From Paludibacteraceae bacterium (GTDB taxonomy: Bacteria; Bacteroidota; Bacteroidia; Bacteroidales; Paludibacteraceae), in assembly GCA_017467185.1 (NCBI GenBank), contig JAFTSS010000027.1, positions 98,034 through 162,033 on the forward strand: a stretch of 64,000 nt of DNA, read 5' to 3'. A program made the position numbers and the translations under genes. Shown here piece by piece: positions 20,513 through 28,378 of this stretch. The notes under the pieces are model-generated. The model saw only the letters and a program-made list of their open reading frames with translations. It was not told where the DNA came from and ran no database searches. Position 1 is the stretch's first letter; each line of letters starts with the position of its first letter.

Positions 20513-20712
20513 TTTTTTAGACAGAATGACATAATGACAAATTTTATCTATTATAGGCATATGCCTTGCTGAAACATAAGTTTCATCTCGGCAAAAAAAT
20601 GACAAATTTTTTAATGCCGATAGGTCTGTCATTCTTCAACCAAGATACACCGCAGGTGTAGCGTGGTTTATGAAAAAAGGAATATGTTCTTATGTCATTA
20701 TGTCTAAAAAAA
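20513..20712. mobile_element. MITE-like family R2, copy 1 (200 bp)
   Basis: Left end TTTTTTAGACAGAATGACAT (20513-20532) and right end ATGTCATTATGTCTAAAAAA are inverted repeats with one mismatch over ~20 bases. It has no ORF. It lies between gltX and prmA, so the prmA leader is the right end of the element. A second, shorter copy is at 22671-22798. Confidence 0.8.
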
Positions 20713-20733
20713 TTTCATACCTAAAAAATAATT

Positions 20734-21582
20734 ATGGAATATATCAAGGTTACTTTTCGCACTGAGGATGTCGAGGAATGGGCTAATGATCTATTAGCAT
20801 CGATGCTTGGTGAGGTGGGTTTCGAGAGTTTCGAAGAGACTTCTCGTGGCATAATTGGCTACTGCCCTGCTCCTTCGTTCGATGAGGAGGCTATGAAGCA
20901 AACCGTAGCCGAATTGCCTATTGCCGATACCTCGCTCATTGCCTATCGCATCGAAACTATCGCCGACCAAAACTGGAACGCTGTATGGGAACAAAATGGT
21001 TATGAGCCTATAGAAATATCAAGCGAATGCATTATCCACGCTTCTAACAAAGAAGTTTCGCAAAATTATAAGTACGATATTATCATCAATCCTGTGCAAT
21101 CGTTCGGCTCTGGTTATCACGAAACTACTCGCATGATACTCACCTATTTGCTCGACATGGATATCGACGACAAAGCCGTTCTCGACATGGGTTGTGGTAC
21201 AGGTGTGTTGGGTATACTTGCTTGTTTGCGTGGAGCTGGTAGCCTTGTGGCTGTAGATATCGACGAATGGTCGTGGCGCAATGCAATAGAAAACATCGAG
21301 GCAAACGACATCGAAGGTGCAGAGGTCGTGCTTGGCGATGCATCGCAATTAGCTGATTTCCCAAATTGTTTCGACATAGTACTTGCCAACATCAACCGCA
21401 ATATCTTGCTCAACGATATGGAGGCATACGTAGGCACAATGACCGACAACGCTCAACTCATCATGAGTGGCTTCTACCTCGACGACCTTGACATGATACG
21501 CCCAAAAGCCGAATCGCTCGGTCTGCACTACATTGACCACAAAACCGATAATGATTGGACTGCGGTGAGATTCCAACGATAA
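20734..21582 (+). CDS. prmA: Ribosomal protein L11 methyltransferase
   Basis: SAM-dependent enzyme that methylates ribosomal protein L11. The N-terminal ~110 residues form the substrate-recognition domain (RTEDVEEWANDLLASMLGEV); the Rossmann methyltransferase domain starts near 130 with GSGYHETTRMIL, SAM-binding motif I VLDMGCGTGVLGI and acidic VAVDIDEW. LANINRNILL near residue 220 matches the family catalytic loop (LANI). 282 residues is usual. A terminator follows at 21603. Confidence 0.92.
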   Translation: MEYIKVTFRTEDVEEWANDLLASMLGEVGFESFEETSRGIIGYCPAPSFDEEAMKQTVAELPIADTSLIAYRIETIADQNWNAVWEQNGYEPIEISSECIIHASNKEVSQNYKYDIIINPVQSFGSGYHETTRMILTYLLDMDIDDKAVLDMGCGTGVLGILACLRGAGSLVAVDIDEWSWRNAIENIEANDIEGAEVVLGDASQLADFPNCFDIVLANINRNILLNDMEAYVGTMTDNAQLIMSGFYLDDLDMIRPKAESLGLHYIDHKTDNDWTAVRFQR

Positions 21583-21600
21583 ACATAACACAATACAAAA

Positions 21601-21641
21601 AATGCCCTTCAATTCTACAACGAACTGAAGGGCAATTTTTT
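21601..21641. terminator. Terminator between prmA and the FemAB-like gene
   Basis: TGCCCTTCA (21603-21611) pairs with TGAAGGGCA (21626-21634), followed by seven T on the plus strand and preceded by an A-rich stretch, so it may serve both converging genes. Confidence 0.85.
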
Positions 21642-21658
21642 TATTACTAATGGTATAT

Positions 21659-22660
21659 TTAGCGATGCATCAATCGCACCAACCAGAGAGGGCGGCAGCG
21701 CGAAATTGAGCCATAGGGCTGTTCTACTGCACCAAAGCCACGATAGAAGCGAGCTACGCCTTCGATCATCGAGCCCTCGCAGTCGAACGTAAGTCCGTAA
21801 GGACAACAAATATTCTCAAGAATATAATCAACGAGTAGAAACATTGCACTATGCTCTTTGCCTGCTTGATTAGATACAGGAATGAGATAGATGAATCGTT
21901 CACGAGTCTGCATACCAAACAATGCAGCTATGAGTTTGTCGTCCTTATAAACGCCAAACAAACGAGGCACAAACAGCCCACTACACACAGCCTCATCAAT
22001 GATCGTGCATTTTTCGCCAAGGCTCAAGATCGTTGATTGTGCATTGTGCACTGTGCATTGCAAAAATGCAGCTTCTACAAATGGTTGAATCGTAGCATGT
22101 AAATCCCAGCGCATTGTGGTATTTTCGAATTTCCAAAACGAGACAAATTCTTCTACACTCACCTCTCCTATTCTTAATCCTGCCTTCTGTGCTTTTACTA
22201 TATTTCGCTTAGTGTTTGAGTTATAATTCTTGCGAATGGTGACTATATCTTTGTTGTGAAATATAATCAAGTTGATTTTACTTAAAAATTTAAGACACGA
22301 GACACGAGACACAAGACTTGAGACACAATCTTTATTCAAATAATTCACATTAAAATCATACATCAAATAAGGTATGCGACGGCGGAATGATTCGAATATT
22401 TCAGTCGTAACTTCATGCGCAGAAAACACACCCAATTGTTGCACCCATATCGGATGAATAAGGTAACTAATCCCCCACTTCTTTTTTAGTGGCAACGGCA
22501 TCACATACGCATAATCTTCTGTCACTAACGCCTCCCACATCGGACACACAACATCCAAATACCACGAATAGGCATACGGCAAATCGCACAACGATTGAGC
22601 AATAGTTGCATCCCACTTTATGCGGTCGATTTGGTTATGTCGTAAATGGATAATTTTCAT
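21659..22660 (-). CDS. FemAB/GNAT-like acyltransferase family protein
   Basis: Predicted cytoplasmic protein of ~333 residues resembling the FemAB-like double-GNAT proteins of Bacteroidota. Features: WDATIAQSLCDLPYAYSWYLDVVCP near residues 17-40 (region indicated), IWVQQLGVFS, a central KRNIVKAQKAGLRI typical of FemAB-like enzymes, and PYGLTFDCEGSMIEGVARFYRGFGA near the C-terminus. Substrate is unknown. I chose the ATG at 22660 (MKIIHLRHNQ): the in-frame ATG at 22690 lies in the R2 element. A heptamer array (AGACACG units, 22298-22333) lies inside the gene and is translated as VSSLVSRVSCLK. Confidence 0.7.
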   Translation of the reverse strand: MKIIHLRHNQIDRIKWDATIAQSLCDLPYAYSWYLDVVCPMWEALVTEDYAYVMPLPLKKKWGISYLIHPIWVQQLGVFSAHEVTTEIFESFRRRIPYLMYDFNVNYLNKDCVSSLVSRVSCLKFLSKINLIIFHNKDIVTIRKNYNSNTKRNIVKAQKAGLRIGEVSVEEFVSFWKFENTTMRWDLHATIQPFVEAAFLQCTVHNAQSTILSLGEKCTIIDEAVCSGLFVPRLFGVYKDDKLIAALFGMQTRERFIYLIPVSNQAGKEHSAMFLLVDYILENICCPYGLTFDCEGSMIEGVARFYRGFGAVEQPYGSISRCRPLWLVRLMHR

Positions 22661-22670
22661 TAATTTATAA

Positions 22671-22798
22671 TTTTTTAGACAGAATGACATAAGAACATAT
22701 TTATTCTTTCATAAAGGTCTTGCTTTTTATTTCATAAAAATCTCGACACCAAAGACATATTTTTAGTTACATTTATATGATATGTCATTCTATCTAAA
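22671..22798. mobile_element. MITE-like family R2, copy 2 (128 bp)
   Basis: Left end TTTTTTAGACAGAATGACAT (22671-22690) is identical to copy 1 at 20513; the right end ATGTCATTCTATCTAAA (22782-22798) is its inverted repeat with a mismatch. It lies between the FemAB-like gene and mntP. The two copies bracket prmA and the FemAB-like gene. Confidence 0.78.
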
Positions 22799-22836
22799 GC
22801 AAAATCTTGTTTTCCTATATTCTTATCACAAAAAAA

Positions 22837-23409
22837 TCACAAAAACATATGTTCGATAAAGATTTTAAGACCGATGCCTATAAGGATTACGCCACCGATA
22901 GCCTCTACGTTGAATTTGATACGCTTGCCAAATGTAACGCCAAGCACACAACCTACTAGTGTAAACAAGAAACTAACAATAGCAATAATACCAGAGGCAG
23001 AGAACATAAGATTGCCAAGAGGCACAAAAATCAGTCCCGTAGCCAATGCATCTATACTTGTAGCCACAGCCAATATCGTAACCATACGTAACGAACCATA
23101 AGGCGATTTAGCACCACACATCTCCTCCTCTTCATCATCCTTAAAACTCTCATAAATCATCTTACCTCCCAAAAATCCTAAAATACCTAATGCCAACCAA
23201 TGGTCTATACTATGAATAAACTCAGCAAAACTAATTCCACACGCCCAACCTATCAACGGCATACCACCCTGAAACAGACCAAAAAACAATGCCATACGCA
23301 AGATTTTAGGCCAATTATATCGTCCATAACAAATGCTACTTGCGATAGATACAGCAAAACAATCCATCGCAAGACCTATGGCAATCAAAATAATTTCTAA
23401 TAATGACAT
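22837..23409 (-). CDS. mntP: Manganese efflux pump MntP
   Basis: Inner-membrane Mn(II) exporter with six predicted helices. Family hallmarks: LIAIGLAMDCFAVSIA in helix 1 and LAVATSIDALATGLIF in helix 4, each with the conserved Asp. A charged loop (FKDDEEEEMCGAKS) separates the halves. Length 190 is normal. In E. coli mntP is controlled by Mn-sensing elements; no such element could be recognised here. Upstream of the start is a 14-base tandem repeat (GAAATGTGAAAATT, 23418-23446). Confidence 0.92.
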   Translation of the reverse strand: MSLLEIILIAIGLAMDCFAVSIASSICYGRYNWPKILRMALFFGLFQGGMPLIGWACGISFAEFIHSIDHWLALGILGFLGGKMIYESFKDDEEEEMCGAKSPYGSLRMVTILAVATSIDALATGLIFVPLGNLMFSASGIIAIVSFLFTLVGCVLGVTFGKRIKFNVEAIGGVILIGIGLKIFIEHMFL

Positions 23410-23479
23410 TTTACAAGTTGAAATGTGAAAATTGAAATGTGAAAATTGAAAAATAAAATTTCAAGTTTCAAATTTCAAA

Positions 23480-24067
23480 TTATAAATTCTTAAATGTATT
23501 TTCATAATCCTCGGCAGCTTTGCAAAGTTCTTTGTACCAATCCTCGCCAAATTTACGAATAAGAGGTTCTTTCAAGAATTTATATACAGGCAATTTGAGT
23601 TTTGCACCCAATTTCTCGGCACAATTACACACTTGCCAACGATGATAATTCACAGCTGTAAAATCGCTATATTTGGTCAATCGCACAGGGTACAAATGAC
23701 ATGAAATAGGCTTATAAAATGCCGATTTACCCTCACGATAAGCCTTTTCGAGAGCACATTTACAACAACCATCAACAGGATCAGTATATGTAAACACACA
23801 TTCACGACCATTCACAATCGAAGTAACAAGGTCACCATCTTCATCGCGATATGCTACACCTTGCTCATTGATAACTCGTTTACACTCATCCGAAAGGTCG
23901 TCCCACACGATAGGCAAAGCCTTTTCCAATTCCTCTAACTCACTCTCTTCCAATGGTGCACCTGCATCACCCTCAATACAACATTCTCCCTTACAAACAC
24001 CTAAATCACAACAAAATTGTTGTTCAAACAATTCAAAACTTACTACAGTATTTCCTATTTCTACCAC
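23480..24067 (-). CDS. DUF3109 family Cys-rich protein
   Basis: Cytoplasmic protein of 195 residues with the Cys pattern of the DUF3109 / YkgJ-like zinc- or iron-cluster proteins: CCDLGVCKGECC near residues 19-30, GRECVFTYTDPVDGCCKCAL near 87-105 and the PISCHLYPVRL block near 120, plus CNC at ~147. Eleven or more Cys can bind metal. Biological role unknown in the family. Its promoter is at 24129-24158; downstream lies mntP on the same strand, 70 bases away, so the two may be co-transcribed. Confidence 0.85.
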   Translation of the reverse strand: MVEIGNTVVSFELFEQQFCCDLGVCKGECCIEGDAGAPLEESELEELEKALPIVWDDLSDECKRVINEQGVAYRDEDGDLVTSIVNGRECVFTYTDPVDGCCKCALEKAYREGKSAFYKPISCHLYPVRLTKYSDFTAVNYHRWQVCNCAEKLGAKLKLPVYKFLKEPLIRKFGEDWYKELCKAAEDYENTFKNL

Positions 24068-24128
24068 GTCTTTATAATTAAAAATTAATAATTAAGAATA
24101 AAAAAACATTCATGATATTCATGATTTG

Positions 24129-24158
24129 CAAAGTTAGCAAAAAATTCTCAACTCTCAA
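24129..24158 (-). promoter_or_regulatory. Promoter of the DUF3109 gene
   Basis: On the minus strand TTG (24158-24156), 19 bases, TAACTTTG (24136-24129). A divergent -7 box TATCTTTG at 24183-24190 points the other way, towards the FAD oxidoreductase. CTCAACT-type heptamers (24147-24175) lie between the two. Confidence 0.65.
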
Positions 24159-24203
24159 TTCTCAACTCTCAACTTTTTTTAGTATCTTTGCACTTTATTA
24201 ACA

Positions 24204-24473
24204 TAACGTGAGTTCGACATAACTTTTATTTCACACAGAAAGCACGGAACCCACGGAAAAAATTTGTCTTTCTCCCACAGATAACACAGATTTTATTGTT
24301 TTTTTTGCCATCCGGATGTAACGATTTTTATCAAGATTTTGTTCTCACTCGGCATAACCCAAATAAATTTGGTTTTTGCTCTCGCTTATAACAAAATTCG
24401 CTCTTTTGCTACGCAAAAATCGCTCTACGGAAAACACGGATACCATGCGGATTTTTATATCGAACTGACGTTA
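24204..24473. mobile_element. Repeat family R1, complete copy (270 bp) with 3-bp target duplication
   Basis: Left end TAACGTGAGTTCGACATAAC and right end TATATCGAACTGACGTTA are imperfect inverted repeats. ACA flanks it on both sides (24201-24203 and 24474-24476), a likely 3-bp target duplication. It separates a good -7 box (TATCTTTG, 24183-24190) from the FAD oxidoreductase ATG at 24483, so the transcript would begin with the element. Confidence 0.85.
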
Positions 24474-24482
24474 ACATAGAAT

Positions 24483-26069
24483 ATGCACGAATTACAATTA
24501 TCATTGACTCCGAAAGAAGCTGCAGTACCCGAAATATTAAAAGGTATTGTAGCTAAGAAATTAAATATCAATGAGTCATCAATAAATCATATACAAGTAG
24601 TCAAAAAATCTATCGACTCGCGTGGCAAGTTTCCTATCGTACTGCTCAAAGTGCGTGCATTTATCGGCACTAAACCTAACTATCAATACGAGAACGTATT
24701 CAAGTACGAAAACGTAGCAAACAAACGCGAAGTGATTGTCGTAGGATCTGGCCCAGCTGGATTATTTGCGGCATTGCGTCTCATTGAATTCGGACTCAAA
24801 CCTATTGTATTAGAGCGTGGTAAGGAGGTATTAGACCGCAAGAAAGACATTGCGCAACTCAATCGCAATGTTGCTCTTAACGTTGAAAGCAACTATTGCT
24901 TTGGCGAAGGCGGTGCAGGCACATTCTCCGACGGCAAACTCTACACTCGCTCAAAAAAACGTGGTAATACTCAACGCATATTCGAAATATTCCACTACCA
25001 CGGAGCGCAAGACGAAATTCTCTACGAGGCTCATCCTCATATTGGCACCGACCGATTGCCTCAAGTCATCAAAAATATGCGTCAACGCATACTCGACTGT
25101 GGTGGCGAAATTCATTTCAATAGTTGCGTAAACGAATTTATAGTAGAATTTAACGCTATTAAGGGCGTTCGTTGCTCGAATGGCAACACCTATATGTCTG
25201 ACAATGTGATATTAGCCACAGGTCACTCGGCTCGCGACATATACCACCTACTCCATAGTCAAGGCATACGCATCGAGGCTAAAGGTTTCGCAATGGGTGT
25301 GCGTGCAGAACATCCACAAGCTCTTATCGACAGCATTCAATACCACTGTCGTGAGCGTAATCCATATCTCCCTGCTGCATCTTATAGTCTTGTACACCAA
25401 ATAGATGGACGAGGCGTATATTCATTCTGTATGTGTCCTGGCGGACATATCGTGCCATCGGCAACTGAGGAAAAACAAATTGTTGTGAATGGTATGAGTG
25501 CTTCACATCGTAACTCGCCATTTGCCAATTCGGGTATCGTTGTAGAACTTCGCCCCGAAGAGCTTACAGAATATGCTCAATATGGCGAACTCTGTGGACT
25601 TCACTTCCAAGAAGACCTCGAACGCCTTGCTTTTAATAACAACGGAGGTGGACTACAAACAGCTCCAGCTCAACGTCTTGCCGACTTTGTCAAAGGCAAA
25701 CTCTCTAACAGCCTACCTGACTGTTCCTACCTTCCAGGCATAATCTCTTCGCCTCTACACTTTTGGTTGCCTGAACGCATCGGACATCGCCTACGCGAAG
25801 GTTTCAAGGCATTCGATCGCAAAATGCACGGCTATCTCACCAACGAAGCAGTTGTCGTGGGCGTAGAAAGTCGCTCATCTTCACCTATTCGCATACCACG
25901 CAACATAGATACATACGAACACCCACAAATCAGCGGACTCTACCCTGCCGGCGAAGGTTCAGGCTATGCAGGTGGCATCACATCAAGTGCCATGGATGGC
26001 GAAAATTGTGCTGAGGCAATAGCATATAAATTAGGAATGAGGAATGAGGAATTAGGAATGAGGAATTAG
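24483..26069 (+). CDS. Uncharacterised FAD-dependent oxidoreductase
   Basis: Flavoprotein of 528 residues of the COG2509-like 'FAD-dependent dehydrogenase' group. The N-terminal ~75 residues are a small extra domain. The FAD Rossmann motif is VIVVGSGPAGLFAALRLIE near residue 85, with VLERGKEV closing it. NYCFGEGGAGTFSDGKLYTR near 140, ILATGHSARDIY near 245 and the C-terminal PAGEGSGYAGGITSSAMDG are family motifs. No substrate is known. The last 11-14 codons (GMRNEELGMRN) are translated GAATGAG/GAATTAG heptamer repeats, so the native C-terminus probably ended near AIAYKL and was extended by repeat growth. Confidence 0.85.
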   Translation: MHELQLSLTPKEAAVPEILKGIVAKKLNINESSINHIQVVKKSIDSRGKFPIVLLKVRAFIGTKPNYQYENVFKYENVANKREVIVVGSGPAGLFAALRLIEFGLKPIVLERGKEVLDRKKDIAQLNRNVALNVESNYCFGEGGAGTFSDGKLYTRSKKRGNTQRIFEIFHYHGAQDEILYEAHPHIGTDRLPQVIKNMRQRILDCGGEIHFNSCVNEFIVEFNAIKGVRCSNGNTYMSDNVILATGHSARDIYHLLHSQGIRIEAKGFAMGVRAEHPQALIDSIQYHCRERNPYLPAASYSLVHQIDGRGVYSFCMCPGGHIVPSATEEKQIVVNGMSASHRNSPFANSGIVVELRPEELTEYAQYGELCGLHFQEDLERLAFNNNGGGLQTAPAQRLADFVKGKLSNSLPDCSYLPGIISSPLHFWLPERIGHRLREGFKAFDRKMHGYLTNEAVVVGVESRSSSPIRIPRNIDTYEHPQISGLYPAGEGSGYAGGITSSAMDGENCAEAIAYKLGMRNEELGMRN

Positions 26070-26103
26070 GAATGAGGAATTAGGAATTAGGAATGAGGAA
26101 TTA
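26028..26103. repeat. Heptamer array GAATGAG/GAATTAG
   Basis: About ten tandem copies of a seven-base unit, alternating GAATGAG and GAATTAG. It starts inside the coding end of the FAD oxidoreductase gene and runs to the leader of the acyltransferase gene. Confidence 0.9.
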
Positions 26104-26130
26104 AAAACTATCTGTAATCTATTAAAATAT

Positions 26131-26673
26131 ATGAAAAAAAATTGGGCTTATAAGCTATTAGAACGTAATGGTTGGACTATCAACCTCGTGAAAGAACTAC
26201 CTGCTAAATGCGTTATATGCGTTGCACCACACACATCTAATTGGGATTTTATATTAGGCATTTTAGTAAAATTTGCACTCAATATCAAGGCTAACTTTTT
26301 TATGAAAAAAGAGTGGTTTTTCTTCCCTATGGGCTACTTGATGCGCGCACTAGGCGGTGTTGCAATACAACGTAACAAAAAAATGCGTATGACCGATGCC
26401 ATGGCTGCCGAATTCGAAAAACACGAATCGCTTTGCGTTGCTATCACACCCGAAGGCACACGCAGTTACAATCCCGATTGGAAAAAAGGTTTCTATTTCA
26501 TTGCCGAAAAAGCAGGTGTTCCAATCGTCTTTGCTTCGTTAGATTTCAAGAAAAAAGAGATAAAACTCGGCGAACAATTCATTCCAACAAGCGATGTAGA
26601 TGCCGATATGGCTCAAATTAAAACTTATTATAAAGACGTAAATGCCAAATTTCCCGAAAAATTCGGCATCTAA
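26131..26673 (+). CDS. PlsC-like 1-acyl-glycerol-3-phosphate acyltransferase family protein
   Basis: Acyltransferase of the LPLAT family, 180 residues. The catalytic HX4D motif is HTSNWD near residue 33, the acceptor-binding block is VAIQRNK near 75, and the third motif is TPEGTRS near 107 followed by KKGFYFIAEKAGVPIV. This short form is common in Bacteroidota and may act on glycerolipids or aminolipids; which acceptor cannot be read. A weakly hydrophobic segment FILGILVKFALNI suggests membrane association. It is 61 bases past the FAD gene and on the same strand, so may share its transcript. Confidence 0.85.
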   Translation: MKKNWAYKLLERNGWTINLVKELPAKCVICVAPHTSNWDFILGILVKFALNIKANFFMKKEWFFFPMGYLMRALGGVAIQRNKKMRMTDAMAAEFEKHESLCVAITPEGTRSYNPDWKKGFYFIAEKAGVPIVFASLDFKKKEIKLGEQFIPTSDVDADMAQIKTYYKDVNAKFPEKFGI

Positions 26674-26803
26674 ACTACTGAAATACAAAACAAAGCAAAT
26701 TTACCAACAAAAACATCACAAAATATTTGGCAATATCAAATATTTGTTGTACCTTTGCACCCGCAAACGAGAGGAAGAAATTGAGCATTGATGCCGAATG
26801 GCT

Positions 26804-26836
26804 CTCTTAACACTCAACTCTAAACTCTAAACTTTC
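26804..26836. repeat. Heptamer array before tRNA-Phe
   Basis: Four to five ACTCTAA-type seven-base units directly upstream of the tRNA gene. Confidence 0.7.
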
Positions 26837-26840
26837 AAAA

Positions 26841-26913
26841 GGTGCCATAGCTCAGTTGGTAGAGCAAATGACTGAAAATCCTTGTGTCCCCGGTTCGATT
26901 CCTGGTGGCACCA
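26841..26913 (+). tRNA. tRNA-Phe (GAA)
   Basis: Cloverleaf: acceptor GGTGCCA/TGGCACC perfect; D-arm GCTC/GAGC; anticodon loop CTGAAAA with anticodon GAA (26874-26876); T-loop TTCGATT. The 3' CCA is not encoded. Two stem positions do not pair: T26869 against C26881 in the anticodon stem and C26891 against T26903 in the T stem. The gene may be functional, but two mismatches are unusual. A -7 box-like TACCTTTG lies at 26749-26756. Confidence 0.93.
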
Positions 26914-26914
26914 C

Positions 26915-26943
26915 AAAAGAGACATAATAATGTCTCTTTTTTT
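26915..26943 (+). terminator. Terminator after tRNA-Phe
   Basis: AAAAGAGACAT ... ATGTCTCTTTT stem followed by a long T-run. Confidence 0.85.
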
Positions 26944-26957
26944 TATTTTATTATTAC

Positions 26958-27156
26958 TGTCCGCTAAAAATTTTATATAAATGAAATAACCTATGCAAAT
27001 TAAAATATTTATAATTTCACAATAAAATTAAGGAGAATTCAAGATACAACGACGTTGAAAACGTCGAACTAAAAAAACAAGCCCCCTTTCATAAGATTAT
27101 CTTATCTCCCCTTTGTTTATTAATAGTTTGAATAATTGCTTTATTTTTACCGGACA
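26958..27156. mobile_element. MITE-like 199-bp element with TGTCCGSTAAAAAT ends
   Basis: Left end TGTCCGCTAAAAAT (26958-26971) and right end ATTTTTACCGGACA (27143-27156) are inverted repeats with one mismatch. No ORF. Similar left ends occur at 42122 (ATCCGCTAAAAAT) and 63868 (TGTCCACTAAAAAT). The ends resemble those of insertion sequences, so it may be a non-autonomous derivative; the parent is not visible here. Confidence 0.65.
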
Positions 27157-27205
27157 CCAATAAAAAAAACACGAAAATTATATAGACATATTCAAACATT
27201 TTTAT

Positions 27206-27477
27206 TACCTTTGCAAGTGCTTTTCCGTAATATTGTAACAATCTGTTCGGAGAAGTACTTTTTTAGTAAAAGGTGTTATTGAAATTATCTTCTAAAGTCA
27301 AACTTCGCAACTTTGATATTGGAATGAAGATGATAGCATTAGCACTACATCGTTGGTGTGTTCGGCCATTGTTGGCTCTTTACATATCCTATGGTGTGGG
27401 TGCTATTGCTTTATCCATTCCAATGGTAATGCGAAGACCAGACTTTAGGATAAAGCAGTAGGTTCCCACACCTTTTT
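27206..27477 (+). ncRNA. Candidate structured RNA B, paralogous to RNA A
   Basis: A -7 box TACCTTTG (27206-27213), without a clear -33 box, starts a ~260-base transcript with no convincing protein. The 5' end folds: AAGTGCTTTTCCG pairs with CGGAGAAGTACTT (27216-27260 region). The 3' end is a strong terminator-like domain: GGTGTGGG (27393-27400) pairs with CCCACACC (27465-27472) before TTTTT, and TTGCTTTATCC pairs with GGATAAAGCAG inside it. The loop carries GCGAAG and ACCAGA as in RNA A. It lies 58 bases upstream of a lipoprotein gene, also as in RNA A. Confidence 0.6.
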
Positions 27478-27534
27478 GTTTTATATCAAAAATGTCAAAC
27501 GTAGGGAACAGGGCGACAATAAATTCACTAAAAA

Positions 27535-28287
27535 ATGAAAACTATTAAATTTATTGGAATGGCTTTGTTTGCCATACTTATGTGTGTAAACTTTACATCT
27601 TGTAGTAATGACAACGACCTTATTTCTACAAAAGGTAAAAAATTAACTAAATTCATACGTAATGATGAGTATGGTGAATACACTTATCTATTTAATTTCG
27701 ACAAAAAAAGAAGATTGATAGGTGTAAAAGAAATTAATAATGAAAAAAAGACAGATTCCTATTATAGCTATACTTGGAATAATAACACTATCATCGGATG
27801 CAATAATAGTTATGTATGTAATATAGAAAAAGGACTTATAAAAAATATTAATGAAATTAATGGAGAATACAATGAAACTTTTTTATATGATGATTCTAAA
27901 AAAATAATCAATTACATATGGGAAGCCCCTGAATACAATGAATCAACATCAACGCCATTTATTTGGGAGAATGAAAAATTAACAGAACTTTATCTTTGGT
28001 ATAATGGAAATTGTCAGGCAAATTGTACCTTCAGTTATGATGGGATATTTTGCAAAAAAGGATGTTTCCACCCTTTTATTTTAGTACTAACAGAAGATTT
28101 TTGGATGAATGATTTTTTTCTAAACTTAGTTCATCCTGAACTTTTAGGAATACAAACAACTCTATTGCCTACAAAAATGAGTATCGACGACTATGATGAT
28201 GTTTTTGAATATGAATTTGATAAAGATGGCTATGTCTCAAAAATAATTAAGAATAACTTTGATACATACACATTAACTTGGGAGTAA
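27535..28287 (+). CDS. Lipoprotein with YD-like beta repeats (DUF4595-like)
   Basis: Lipoprotein of 250 residues; signal with lipobox VNFTSC, Cys near 23. The mature part alternates Tyr/Asn/Lys-rich strands (YGEYTYLFNFDKKRRLIGVKEI and FEYEFDKDGYVSKIIKNN regions) that look like the RHS/YD-type beta repeats of DUF4595 lipoproteins common in Bacteroidota. No enzymatic motif seen. Codons are more AT-rich than in neighbours. A bidirectional terminator separates it from the converging gene at 28379. Confidence 0.65.
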   Translation: MKTIKFIGMALFAILMCVNFTSCSNDNDLISTKGKKLTKFIRNDEYGEYTYLFNFDKKRRLIGVKEINNEKKTDSYYSYTWNNNTIIGCNNSYVCNIEKGLIKNINEINGEYNETFLYDDSKKIINYIWEAPEYNESTSTPFIWENEKLTELYLWYNGNCQANCTFSYDGIFCKKGCFHPFILVLTEDFWMNDFFLNLVHPELLGIQTTLLPTKMSIDDYDDVFEYEFDKDGYVSKIIKNNFDTYTLTWE

Positions 28288-28308
28288 TATCAGAATAAAT
28301 CTAAATAA

Positions 28309-28352
28309 CAAAAAGCGGTAAATGACTGAATAAATCATTTACCGCTTTTATT
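28309..28352. terminator. Bidirectional terminator
   Basis: AAAAGCGGTAAATGA ... TCATTTACCGCTTTTA: a perfect ~14-bp stem with A- and T-runs on both sides, between two converging genes. Confidence 0.88.
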
Positions 28353-28378
28353 TAAAAACTCCAATACAAAATAATAAA

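Noticed and set aside
22661..22690. Ten-residue N-terminal extension of the FemAB-like protein
   Set aside because: It is translated from the R2 element end; the ATG at 22660 gives a normal start.
27273..27461. 62-residue ORF across RNA B
   Set aside because: It lies inside the structured region and does not align as protein with the ORF in RNA A.
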